Source: CAG-917 sp051883555
GTDB lineage: Bacteria; Bacillota; Clostridia; Christensenellales; CAG-917
Assembly (NCBI GenBank): GCA_051883555.1
Contig: JBJETY010000078.1
Coordinates: 1 to 21,584 of the forward strand
Length of the DNA stretch: 21,584 nt
Reading direction: 5' to 3'
The notes under the pieces: model-generated
Database searches by the model: none
Told to the model about the DNA's origin: nothing
The model's input: only the letters and a program-made list of their open reading frames with translations
Part shown: in pieces, positions 14,708 through 21,584 of the stretch
How the letters are laid out: the number at the start of each line of letters is the position of its first letter
Position numbering within the stretch: the stretch's first letter is position 1
Position numbers and translations under genes: made by a program

Positions 14708-14830
14708 TCAAGCAAACATCTTGGAATACTCGTTTGAAAGTTTGCATTCTTTATTTGCAAATATTCTTATTCTTTTCTTCACGCTTCGTCTTACCGCTAT
14801 TTGTAGAGTTTTTTCTTTACGAGTAACCAT
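14708..14830 (-). CDS. small basic hypothetical protein (40 aa)
   Basis: ATG 14830 to TGA 14708, 40 residues, starting MVTRKEKTLQIAVRRSVKKRI with AGGACAAGG just upstream as a possible SD. It is strongly basic at the N-terminus. The LQIAVRRSVKKRI phrase loosely recalls the strand-helix opening of ribbon-helix-helix proteins, but this is weak. The frame just after the stop, and one frame over, stays coding-like to 14623, so it may be the 5' part of a broken gene. Confidence 0.35.
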   Translation of the reverse strand: MVTRKEKTLQIAVRRSVKKRIRIFANKECKLSNEYSKMFA

Positions 14831-14886
14831 ACCTTGTCCTATCCTGTTTAGATTTTATTGATACAAGCATAAAATATCCATGTAAA

Positions 14887-15024
14887 TTAAGTTTTCCACA
14901 AATCCTGCAGAAAATCAAACCAACCAAAAGGTTTTCTTGTAGTCATCACTTTTTTGGAATTATCAAAGCCGATTTCGGGCAAAATTTCAATATTTCCACT
15001 CCCGTTAAGATTGCGTTGTGCTAA
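14887..15024 (-). pseudogene. in-frame coding extension after the helicase stop; possible gene remnant
   Basis: Directly after the helicase TGA (15027-15025) the same frame stays open for 45 codons to a TAA at 14889-14887. It encodes a protein-like peptide: QRNLNGSGNIEILPEIGFDNSKK in two parts around an SGNIEIL core, then VMTTRKPFGWF and DFLQDLW. The TTRKPFG phrase recalls the 'RKPFGL' stretch of Eco57I/TaqI-type N6-adenine DNA methyltransferases, which is a tentative likeness only. Three readings: C-terminal remnant of a lost methyltransferase-like gene fused by deletion; a C-terminal extension of the helicase cut off by a recent TGA; or readthrough. No SD or start codon is seen. Confidence 0.45.
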
Positions 15025-18000
15025 TCAACAAAACTCTCCTATCAAGTCTTCTATATGCTCATTAATACAACCACTATATGGGTCAATTAAATAAGGAATC
15101 TGAACAACTGACTCATCAATGCTATCCTTTATCGTCGCATTTGTTCTTTTTATCAAATTGACAACTATTGCCTTGTCTCCCTTTACTTTAGATAATTTCA
15201 TTTGCACCTTACTAACATATTTATCATTATCAACAATAAACTTGTCCCAATGTTTAAAGTCAAAATATAAATTATTTAACTTATAATCGAATAACTCGTA
15301 TTTGGAATAATCATCCAACTCTTTTAAATCCCATCCTAACTGTTCTTCAAGTATATATTTTCCTACGACTTCACCCAATGCTCCAAGATACACTTGTTTA
15401 AAAGCTGATGGATTCAAAACATAACGAGCCCGCTTAAATTTTGTAGCGTACCCATTTTTATTAAACATTTCTTCGATAGATTTTATAGAAAGAATTATAG
15501 GCAAATCACATGCTTGCTCAGAGACCTGATTCATATTATAGATTGTATCAATTCTCATATCAACAATGTTAAATTTTGCATCATGAGAATAAGAATACCC
15601 CTTACACTTGTCGTCAAATTCAAAATATAACCACTTAAATTTACCCGGATTATCCGTTGTTGGGTTCTTTAATACAAAATCACGAATTTCTTGCCACTCT
15701 AACACAGCCTGTTTAGAATTTCTAATAGTCCAAGCCTTACCTCTAATATCATAAAAGGCATTCTTGCTTTGTCTAGAATATTCTTGAATTCTATCAACGT
15801 TTATAGCCGATGAAACATTTGTTTTTAATAATGCTCTAAACTCTTCATTTAAAAGCTTTGGTAATTTACTATTTTTAATACGTTGAATTCTTTCAACAAC
15901 TTCTTTATCCGAAAAAATATATATATTTTTATTTTTATTTCTGCAACGACAAATTCTACCTATAGCTTGAATTATTATTTTTAAAGTATGAGCATTTAAA
16001 TCGCCATTCTTAGGATAAAATGAATTGTTTTCTCCAAAAAAAGCCTTTCTAAAACCATTGGCAATATTATATTTCATGTGGGCATATGAAATATGTTTAT
16101 TTTGGAATAAATACTCTTGATGAAAAAGATATTTAGCTAAATCTGCATATATATTTTCACTTTCGCCCCTTAATACTTGTAACATATTTGTTGGCGTCGC
16201 CAAATATATCGCCTCAAAATCCTTAGTCCCTTTAGTGTCATTTCCTGCACGAATTACCGTTCTTTCTAACATTTCCGGAATTGCATATTGAACATTCTTA
16301 CCAGAGCCAACCGTTTGATATGTTGTTAAAACAAACACCTTTTTCCCTTGTGCTAAATCACCTTTAACTTTATTTAACTTTTCGTCGAAATCCTGAGAAT
16401 TAATAATTTCAAAGACGATCTTTGAATAACCGTTTTGTTCGCATAAATCATCAAACAATTTTATTAGCCTATCTAAATCAAAATCTTCACCCGACTTAGG
16501 AAAGCGATTTTCAAATGCAATAAAAGAATATATTTCATTTTCACACACTTGTTTGTATAAATAAGCCAATTTGAGTTCTATTAAAAAATAGTAGCTTTTA
16601 GTTCTTTCATCTTCTAATATCGCAATGTATTTTTCTTTAAGATTGCCCTCATATAATTCATTAATAAATAGCAAGCACTTTTCTTTATCGGAAAAAACGT
16701 TAAAATCGTCAATGATATTAGTATGTATTTGATATTGGCCACTTAAATCATTAATTAAACGATTAAATTCTGCTGCAACTCTTTCTTCATCTTCTTTTGT
16801 GGATGTTATAAACTTATTATTTAGTTTGCTTTCTAAATAATTTTTGTCGTAATTACCAATGCAAGTATCTACTTTAGCCGTTGCTGATATACCAACAACC
16901 AACGAGCGACCCGCCAATTTTAAAATAACATCCTCAGGCGTCGTTGGAAAGCTATAATTTCTTACTACAGATTTCATATCGTGATAATTACTATCTTCTA
17001 TTTCGATAAAATTAAACCCCTTACGCATTAAAGAATCTTTGCCGATTTTTTCAAAAATGTAATCTCCTTTTTGAATTTTATTGAACAAATATTCCTTTTT
17101 ATCCTCATTTAAGTTGAGAGCATCTAACACAGTATATATTGCTTCTTCTTCCGTATACTTTATTTCATTAGGTTTCTTGTTTTCATTTTTATAAAACAGG
17201 TAATTATTATAAACATAATATAATGTTTTAGTGAATTCATCTATACAATATTCTAAATCAAATATTATATTATTAATAGGTTTATAATCGCCAGAATACT
17301 CCATTCCTCTAAGCGATAAAATATCCTCTTTTGAATCTACATCCGCATAAATAAATTTTTTTGAACTATCTTTTACAATGTTAAAATATTTTCCATCATC
17401 AAATAAAAAGGCTTTATCATATTTAAAATCAACACTTTTAATTAAATAATTTACGTTATGCTCCTCATACTTCTTCCTAAATTTTTCTCGCCATGTATTA
17501 AAAATCCATTGCGTTTCGGGCCAATCCCCGCTTTCCACCTTTTTCTTATGATATTCAGATATTTGCAACAACTTTTGTGGTATAGTAAAATTTTGTAGCG
17601 CGAAATGCAAATCCAAAAACAACGAAACAATATCAATTCTATTCTTTAATCCGTCTTCAATTATTTGGTCTAAGACAACAGTCTTACTTGAATCATATTC
17701 ATCTATAAAAACAATTGCTCTATCCGTTATTTTATCGTTATATGCATAAAAAGGAACTCTGCGAAATGTGTCTATTGGCGATATAAATTTTTGCGTGGTA
17801 AGAAAAATGACTTTATAATCTTCAATATTGCAAATAGGATACAAGTCAATAAACCAGCGATTTTCACGCATAAACTTTTCTCTATCTATAATAGATTTGT
17901 TATAAAAGAATCTACTTTTTATGAATTGCCTAAATGTGGGCTCTGAATCAGTTGCTATTTTTTGCTTTAGGATATTCAAACTATTTTTTAGCCCTGAATT

Positions 18001-18390
18001 TTCAGGAGCATCATCAACTGCTTTCTTTGTAGAATAATATGTTTCAATTTCTTTTTTTAAGGTTTTATATTCTTTGCTGTTTTTTACCTCACTTTCTGTA
18101 ACATTCGCCTTAAAAAAATTTTCTAAAACGTAATCTATCGTTGCTTTTGCTTGAAAACATAATTTTTTATGTTCATTATCAAGACTATTCAATAAATCTT
18201 GATATGGTAAATTAGTTATTAGATTTGTTACAAAAAATATTCTTTTTACATTATAAAATAGTGGATCCCCATTTAAAAATCTACGAATTAAGTCAACTAC
18301 TTCCGTAGTCTTGCCGAAGCCTGTAGGCGGATCTAATAAAAACAATCCGTTATTATTGTTACTAATTACTTTCTCTAATGTTTCTCGCAT
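15025..18390 (-). CDS. SF2 helicase with C-terminal PD-(D/E)xK-like nuclease motif; candidate defence protein
   Basis: An 1121-aa protein I cannot place in a named family. Helicase signs: motif I PPTGFGKTT at 21-29, Ia-like FFVTNLITNLP near 52-61, DEAD-box equivalent VFIDEYD with D230-E231-Y232-D233, motif III GISATAK at 500-506, motif V LTTYQTVGSGKN at 688-699 and motif VI IIQAIGRICR at 806-815. A long insert (about 240-480) separates motifs II and III. The C-terminus has GALGEVVGKYILEEQLG (E1007), ELFDYKL (D1035) and YFDFKHW (D1044, K1046), the layout of a PD-(D/E)xK nuclease. Start ATG 18390 has AGAAGGA 8 nt upstream. Base composition is more AT-rich than the housekeeping genes, as expected for transfer. 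Neighbours (DUF2075 protein, AbiEii-like toxin) suggest anti-phage defence; Cas3/DinG-like resemblance is only motif-deep. Confidence 0.8.
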   Translation of the reverse strand: MRETLEKVISNNNNGLFLLDPPTGFGKTTEVVDLIRRFLNGDPLFYNVKRIFFVTNLITNLPYQDLLNSLDNEHKKLCFQAKATIDYVLENFFKANVTESEVKNSKEYKTLKKEIETYYSTKKAVDDAPENSGLKNSLNILKQKIATDSEPTFRQFIKSRFFYNKSIIDREKFMRENRWFIDLYPICNIEDYKVIFLTTQKFISPIDTFRRVPFYAYNDKITDRAIVFIDEYDSSKTVVLDQIIEDGLKNRIDIVSLFLDLHFALQNFTIPQKLLQISEYHKKKVESGDWPETQWIFNTWREKFRKKYEEHNVNYLIKSVDFKYDKAFLFDDGKYFNIVKDSSKKFIYADVDSKEDILSLRGMEYSGDYKPINNIIFDLEYCIDEFTKTLYYVYNNYLFYKNENKKPNEIKYTEEEAIYTVLDALNLNEDKKEYLFNKIQKGDYIFEKIGKDSLMRKGFNFIEIEDSNYHDMKSVVRNYSFPTTPEDVILKLAGRSLVVGISATAKVDTCIGNYDKNYLESKLNNKFITSTKEDEERVAAEFNRLINDLSGQYQIHTNIIDDFNVFSDKEKCLLFINELYEGNLKEKYIAILEDERTKSYYFLIELKLAYLYKQVCENEIYSFIAFENRFPKSGEDFDLDRLIKLFDDLCEQNGYSKIVFEIINSQDFDEKLNKVKGDLAQGKKVFVLTTYQTVGSGKNVQYAIPEMLERTVIRAGNDTKGTKDFEAIYLATPTNMLQVLRGESENIYADLAKYLFHQEYLFQNKHISYAHMKYNIANGFRKAFFGENNSFYPKNGDLNAHTLKIIIQAIGRICRCRNKNKNIYIFSDKEVVERIQRIKNSKLPKLLNEEFRALLKTNVSSAINVDRIQEYSRQSKNAFYDIRGKAWTIRNSKQAVLEWQEIRDFVLKNPTTDNPGKFKWLYFEFDDKCKGYSYSHDAKFNIVDMRIDTIYNMNQVSEQACDLPIILSIKSIEEMFNKNGYATKFKRARYVLNPSAFKQVYLGALGEVVGKYILEEQLGWDLKELDDYSKYELFDYKLNNLYFDFKHWDKFIVDNDKYVSKVQMKLSKVKGDKAIVVNLIKRTNATIKDSIDESVVQIPYLIDPYSGCINEHIEDLIGEFC

Positions 18391-18554
18391 TGCTAGTCCT
18401 TCTTAATTATTCTGTTCTAACCTGGTAAATTACATCATGACTATTGTGTTTTTATAAGTTGATATCAAAGCATCCAAGTATCACGTCTTCATATTTCAGC
18501 AACATGATAACTTTATTGATTCAATTGTTTTTACAATATTTTTCTCCATTACTA

Positions 18555-18583
18555 TTTATATAATTCATATAACAATTGTCATA
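18555..18583 (-). promoter_or_regulatory. helicase gene promoter with overlapping palindrome
   Basis: Minus strand: ATGACA (18582-18577), 16-nt spacer, TATAAA (18560-18555). The -35 lies inside a 16-bp near-perfect palindrome TATAACAATTGTCATA (18568-18583; one mismatched pair), a likely operator position. A start near 18548 leaves a leader of about 158 nt before the ATG, free of any clear gene. Confidence 0.5.
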
Positions 18584-18597
18584 ATACACTGCGATTA

Positions 18598-20727
18598 TTA
18601 TATCTCTTCAATTCCTAAACTCTTTAAATATTGATACGTACCATCGTAGTATTCGGGCAAACGTGTGCTATCTTCCCAAAAGCCACTTGGTTTTGTGTTT
18701 GCATTACCGGCAGGAACGCATATTACCATTCCGGCTCTAGCACGAGTTAACAGAACACGATAAGCATTTAACATATACTTCATTAAATCTTGCTTGCCTT
18801 CGCTCGTTGGCGTTTGTTCAACCCACTTCGTTTGGCCGTTAAATCTATAAAAACGCCATTCTCCGTTTTCATATCTCATATCGGCATCCCACAACAGACA
18901 AGTATAATCAAGTTCCAATCCTTGAACTTGTATCTCAGTTGCAGCGTCCTCAAGATAATTGGAGGCTCTTGTATCTATTTTATCCTCCAAGAACCAATGA
19001 ACTGCATTTTCGTCTCCTGAAGGCAACACATGAATTCCCAAGGGCTTAAATCTTGCTGATTCCTTTGTTATAAGAACGCCTGTGCGTTCAGTTCCTCTAA
19101 CCTTGTCATGCAACCACCTTTTAGCCTTTTCCATATCTCTCGTGAGCACAATAGGATACTTGTCCTTAATTTCTCTATATAATTCTGCGGCATTAGGCTC
19201 TATGGCAAGCAGAGCGTGAACAAAAGCAGAAAGTTTTTCCGCCCTATACGAACGGAGCGAGACCGCAAGGTGTAAGCTATCAGAATATGTAACGTTATTG
19301 TTTTTCTTGAGCAGTTCGTTCACTTTTCCTTCAGCATATTCTGCTTCCGTTAATTTCGATGAAATATAAACTTTCCAATGCGGGAATTTTTCATTTAACG
19401 CATTAATCCATTCAGAAATCCCTGCTTCACCGGTGTTAATCTCCTGCCCTCCGCCGACAAGACAAATAATCGTTGCCCAATCTTCACGTTGATCTAACGA
19501 CCAAATCAGAAACGCAGCTTCGGACATAGGAAAGTTAGGAACTTTCAATTTGTTACCGTACGTTCCACCTCTTTTTAAATAATCTGCAAGTCTTTTATGC
19601 GTCCAAGAACGTTGTGCTTCGTCAAAAATCGCAACGTGCTCAACCTCGCCATATCCGGATTCTGCAAGTTTTACAGCTTTCTCTGCGTCAATTTCTAAAA
19701 CCCCATTTTCAACAGGATTCTTGATTTTTGCAAGCATATTGTCGCGATAACGGTGAATTATTTGGATAAACTTTCCTACCTCTCTACGAGAATCTGAAAG
19801 TTTTTTACTTTCGTTTCTATCACGGCATTTTTGATAATTATCCTTTGCAAGCGCCTCCGTTAATACCGCTACCAACGGACCGTTTCCCGAAAGGTAAACT
19901 GCGCCTTCGTCCTCAATAGGCTTGTCTTGTCCTTGGTATGTTTGCCTAACCGCAACGTCAAGGCCAACAAGAGTTTTTCCTGCACCGGGAACACCTGTTA
20001 CAAAGCAAATACTTTTTTCCCTGTTGGCTTTACTCTTTTGTATTACTTCAAGAATATAAGCTATCGTTGCGTCAGTAGAAGCTTTGTCTGCCTCGTGTCT
20101 AGTGATATCTTCTACCGAATGGCTTTCATATAAGGTTTTTGCAGCTTCAATAATTGTAGGCGTTGGAGCATACGGACTTATAATCCACTCTGGATTAACT
20201 TCCGGCTCATTTGGATATTTCTCCAATATTTTTGATATTAAATTTGAAACACCTGCCGCGCCTGTAACAAGAGGATTAACTACTCTATCATCATAAACAG
20301 ACATTCTAATATCTGTTGAAGAATTGCGATAATTTGTTGCAACCAAAATCGGAACAATTAGGTTGTCTTGGCTGAATTTATGGAAGTTTTTAAGGTCTAA
20401 CGCATAATCCAGTACTTGGTCTATATCAGACTCTAATATTCTTGATTCGCCAACCTTAAATTCCACGCAAAAAACAATACCTTCAAGAAGCAACACAACG
20501 TCTATTCTCTTACCAAGACGTGGAATATCATATTCAAATATAACTTGTCCATTTTTATCGGCGCATTTTGACAAAACGCCCTTTATGATTGATATTTCAG
20601 ACTTCCAAGCTTCTCTTGTAGTCGTAAGAGCATCACCGTGATAATTATCGCACAACGCACCAAATATTGAATTTTCATCAGCGTTAATGAAATTCTCAAA
20701 ACTGCTGTTATATAAACAACGACTCAT
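18598..20727 (-). CDS. DUF2075 (Schlafen-like) helicase with N-terminal PD-(D/E)xK nuclease motif
   Basis: A 709-aa protein. N-terminus: RIDVVLLLEGIVFCVEFKVGE gives D75/D76-region aspartate and E89-F-K91, the core of a PD-(D/E)xK nuclease. Then a P-loop ATPase: Walker A VTGVPGAGKT at 243-252, Walker B VAIFDEAQ at 365-372, sensor-like ICLVGGGQEINTGE, motif V-like QVQGLELDYTCLLWD and motif VI-like AYRVLLTRARAGM near the end. This is the arrangement of the DUF2075 family (related to group-3 Schlafen helicases), whose members occur in restriction and defence contexts; the true substrate is unknown. Start ATG 20727 is preceded by AAGGAG at a rather long 11-nt distance, and by two inverted repeats further up. 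It ends 207 nt before the helicase-nuclease gene and follows the AbiEii-like gene by 84 nt, all co-oriented. Confidence 0.85.
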   Translation of the reverse strand: MSRCLYNSSFENFINADENSIFGALCDNYHGDALTTTREAWKSEISIIKGVLSKCADKNGQVIFEYDIPRLGKRIDVVLLLEGIVFCVEFKVGESRILESDIDQVLDYALDLKNFHKFSQDNLIVPILVATNYRNSSTDIRMSVYDDRVVNPLVTGAAGVSNLISKILEKYPNEPEVNPEWIISPYAPTPTIIEAAKTLYESHSVEDITRHEADKASTDATIAYILEVIQKSKANREKSICFVTGVPGAGKTLVGLDVAVRQTYQGQDKPIEDEGAVYLSGNGPLVAVLTEALAKDNYQKCRDRNESKKLSDSRREVGKFIQIIHRYRDNMLAKIKNPVENGVLEIDAEKAVKLAESGYGEVEHVAIFDEAQRSWTHKRLADYLKRGGTYGNKLKVPNFPMSEAAFLIWSLDQREDWATIICLVGGGQEINTGEAGISEWINALNEKFPHWKVYISSKLTEAEYAEGKVNELLKKNNNVTYSDSLHLAVSLRSYRAEKLSAFVHALLAIEPNAAELYREIKDKYPIVLTRDMEKAKRWLHDKVRGTERTGVLITKESARFKPLGIHVLPSGDENAVHWFLEDKIDTRASNYLEDAATEIQVQGLELDYTCLLWDADMRYENGEWRFYRFNGQTKWVEQTPTSEGKQDLMKYMLNAYRVLLTRARAGMVICVPAGNANTKPSGFWEDSTRLPEYYDGTYQYLKSLGIEEI

Positions 20728-20748
20728 AATAGGACTTTCTCCTTATTT

Positions 20749-20801
20749 GCTAAAATCACTTTGATTTTAGCACAGAAAATATGACACTTATAGTCATATT
20801 T
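20749..20801. promoter_or_regulatory. two adjacent perfect inverted repeats between toxin-like and DUF2075 genes
   Basis: Repeat A: GCTAAAATCA/TGATTTTAGC, 10-bp arms, 3-nt loop (20749-20771). Repeat B: AAATATGAC/GTCATATTT, 9-bp arms, 7-nt spacer (20777-20801). On the minus strand, B is followed by TTTTCTG and may be a weak terminator for the upstream gene; A contains TGCTAAAAT, an extended -10-like element, so A may be an operator for DUF2075. Confidence 0.7.
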
Positions 20802-20811
20802 ATAAAAGTTT

Positions 20812-21584
20812 TTAATTTTCTCTAACGCGCCATAATGCCATTGGATGCGCGGAGATGCGTTCTACAATTTCTTTATCTTCAAATAAAAGTTCAGGACGAT
20901 AGTTCTTATTAGCAAACTCTTTAACAAATTCTTTTTCGTTATCGCTAAGCATAAGTAAGTCTTGTAAGTATTCTTTTATTGAAGCGATTACAGTATCTTT
21001 TTTGAATCGGTCGTTCTTGTTAAGCATAGGTTTCAGCTGCCTATTGATATCTCTATCCGTAACACCATCTAAAATATCAAGTGAAACGTCGCAAATACTA
21101 GCATCTCCACCAATACAGTTATAAAAAATAGTACATTTTTTAAGCATTTCTTTATCTTCTATCATGCCGCTTTCAATAAGCCCGTAAACATCGTAAATAT
21201 CTCTCGGTTTACAACGACCAATTAAAGCTGCAAGTTTGCTTCCGTATAATTCGCAAGCACTTAAAACTTTTACGTTCGTATCACTTTCGGCAACAGGAGT
21301 TTTGATAGGCTTATCGCTCAGTGGAAGAACGTGCTTTCTATCTAAATAGTTTATCTCTATTTTGATGTTATCGCGATTACCCGCATTATTTATATATTGA
21401 AAAACGGCAGAATCTAAAGCGAAGTATCTTTTACTTTGCGGAGAAAGCGAATAATTCTTTTGGAATAACGCCATCTGCAAGAAATTCCACAATTCTTCCT
21501 TATCTTTTTCCATCTCCTCTTTCGTGTCTCCAATATAGTCTAAATCTATATCAACTGAAAGTCTTGGAAGTTCACGATAAAACA
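20812..21584 (-). CDS. AbiEii/AbiGii-type nucleotidyltransferase toxin, 5' end beyond right edge
   Basis: The frame is open from the stop at 20812 to the window end, so the ATG at 21513 is not the start. Upstream of it the codons read FYRELPRLSVDIDLDYIGD, the RxSxDIDL metal-binding motif of DUF1814 nucleotidyltransferases. Further on is KLAALIGRCKPRDIYDVYGL, the conserved lysine/RDIYD motif. AbiEii-type toxins (also MenT-like) transfer nucleotides to RNA, in characterised cases tRNA, and normally pair with an AbiEi-type antitoxin encoded just upstream, which would lie outside the window. About 257 residues are visible; the missing N-terminus should hold the GG(T/S) motif. Key residues seen are intact, so it is probably functional. 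It sits 84 nt before the DUF2075 gene. Confidence 0.88.
   Translation of the reverse strand, partial: FYRELPRLSVDIDLDYIGDTKEEMEKDKEELWNFLQMALFQKNYSLSPQSKRYFALDSAVFQYINNAGNRDNIKIEINYLDRKHVLPLSDKPIKTPVAESDTNVKVLSACELYGSKLAALIGRCKPRDIYDVYGLIESGMIEDKEMLKKCTIFYNCIGGDASICDVSLDILDGVTDRDINRQLKPMLNKNDRFKKDTVIASIKEYLQDLLMLSDNEKEFVKEFANKNYRPELLFEDKEIVERISAHPMALWRVREN

Noticed and set aside
14590..14826. Plus-strand 78-codon ORF
   Set aside because: No SD, Phe/Leu-rich composition typical of the reverse of AT-rich coding debris; the minus strand reads more like protein.
14887..15027. UGA recoded as an amino acid, making the helicase longer
   Set aside because: Other genes here use TGA as a proper stop in overlapping arrangements (for example at 651-653), and Trp is encoded by TGG.
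21511..21513. ATG at 21513 as start of the AbiEii-like gene
   Set aside because: The frame stays open upstream to the window edge and encodes the family's RxSxDIDL motif, so the true start lies beyond the window.

Overview
The window looks like a chromosomal segment of a low-GC, AT-rich Firmicute, most likely an uncultured clostridial gut-type bacterium. The basis is the conserved infC-rpmI-rplT block with strong AGGAGG-like ribosome binding sites, the NifS/NifU pair, and the clostridial look of the proteins. The genus cannot be called from the sequence. Nearly every gene is on the minus strand. UGA acts as a normal stop.

Layout, left to right. (1) 1-2340: the packaging end of a prophage or prophage remnant. 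In transcription order it holds the large terminase, two small overlapping genes (one with paired Cys motifs) and a portal protein cut by the window edge. (2) 2463-3464: a lone plus-strand gene for a two-TM protein with an Arg/Asp/Tyr-rich tail. It has no ribosome binding site, and a TATAAT box almost touches its start. (3) 3465-3813: a convergent intergenic region with a strong bidirectional terminator, an orphan minus-strand promoter and a frameshifted coding remnant. (4) 3814-8121: trmH-type methyltransferase, yebC, proA, nifS, nifU, tightly packed as one likely operon. (5) 8456-9700: infC-rpmI-rplT with a sigma-70 promoter, an attenuator-type leader and an AUU start for infC. (6) 9940-13375: a surface-polymer group made of a fused cytidylyltransferase-SDR protein (Bcs1/Acs1 type), a separate paralogous cytidylyltransferase and a LicD-family transferase. 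All three are separated by unusually long gaps. (7) 13763-14481: a small TfoX-domain gene whose 3' end and downstream flank were tandemly repeated (period 183-184 bp). (8) 14600-21584: an accessory, defence-like island. It holds gene debris, an 1121-aa SF2 helicase with a C-terminal PD-(D/E)xK-like nuclease motif, a DUF2075/Schlafen-like nuclease-helicase, and an AbiEii-type nucleotidyltransferase toxin that runs off the right edge.

How they work together. NifS delivers sulfur to the NifU scaffold for Fe-S clusters. IF-3, L35 and L20 form the classic autoregulated translation operon. The CDP-polyol enzymes and LicD probably supply and attach phospho-polyol or phosphocholine-like groups on surface glycans. 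The helicase-nuclease, DUF2075 protein and AbiEii-like toxin are the best candidate for a poorly described system: three co-oriented nucleic-acid-acting proteins, with palindromic candidate control sites in front of two of them, flanked by broken genes.
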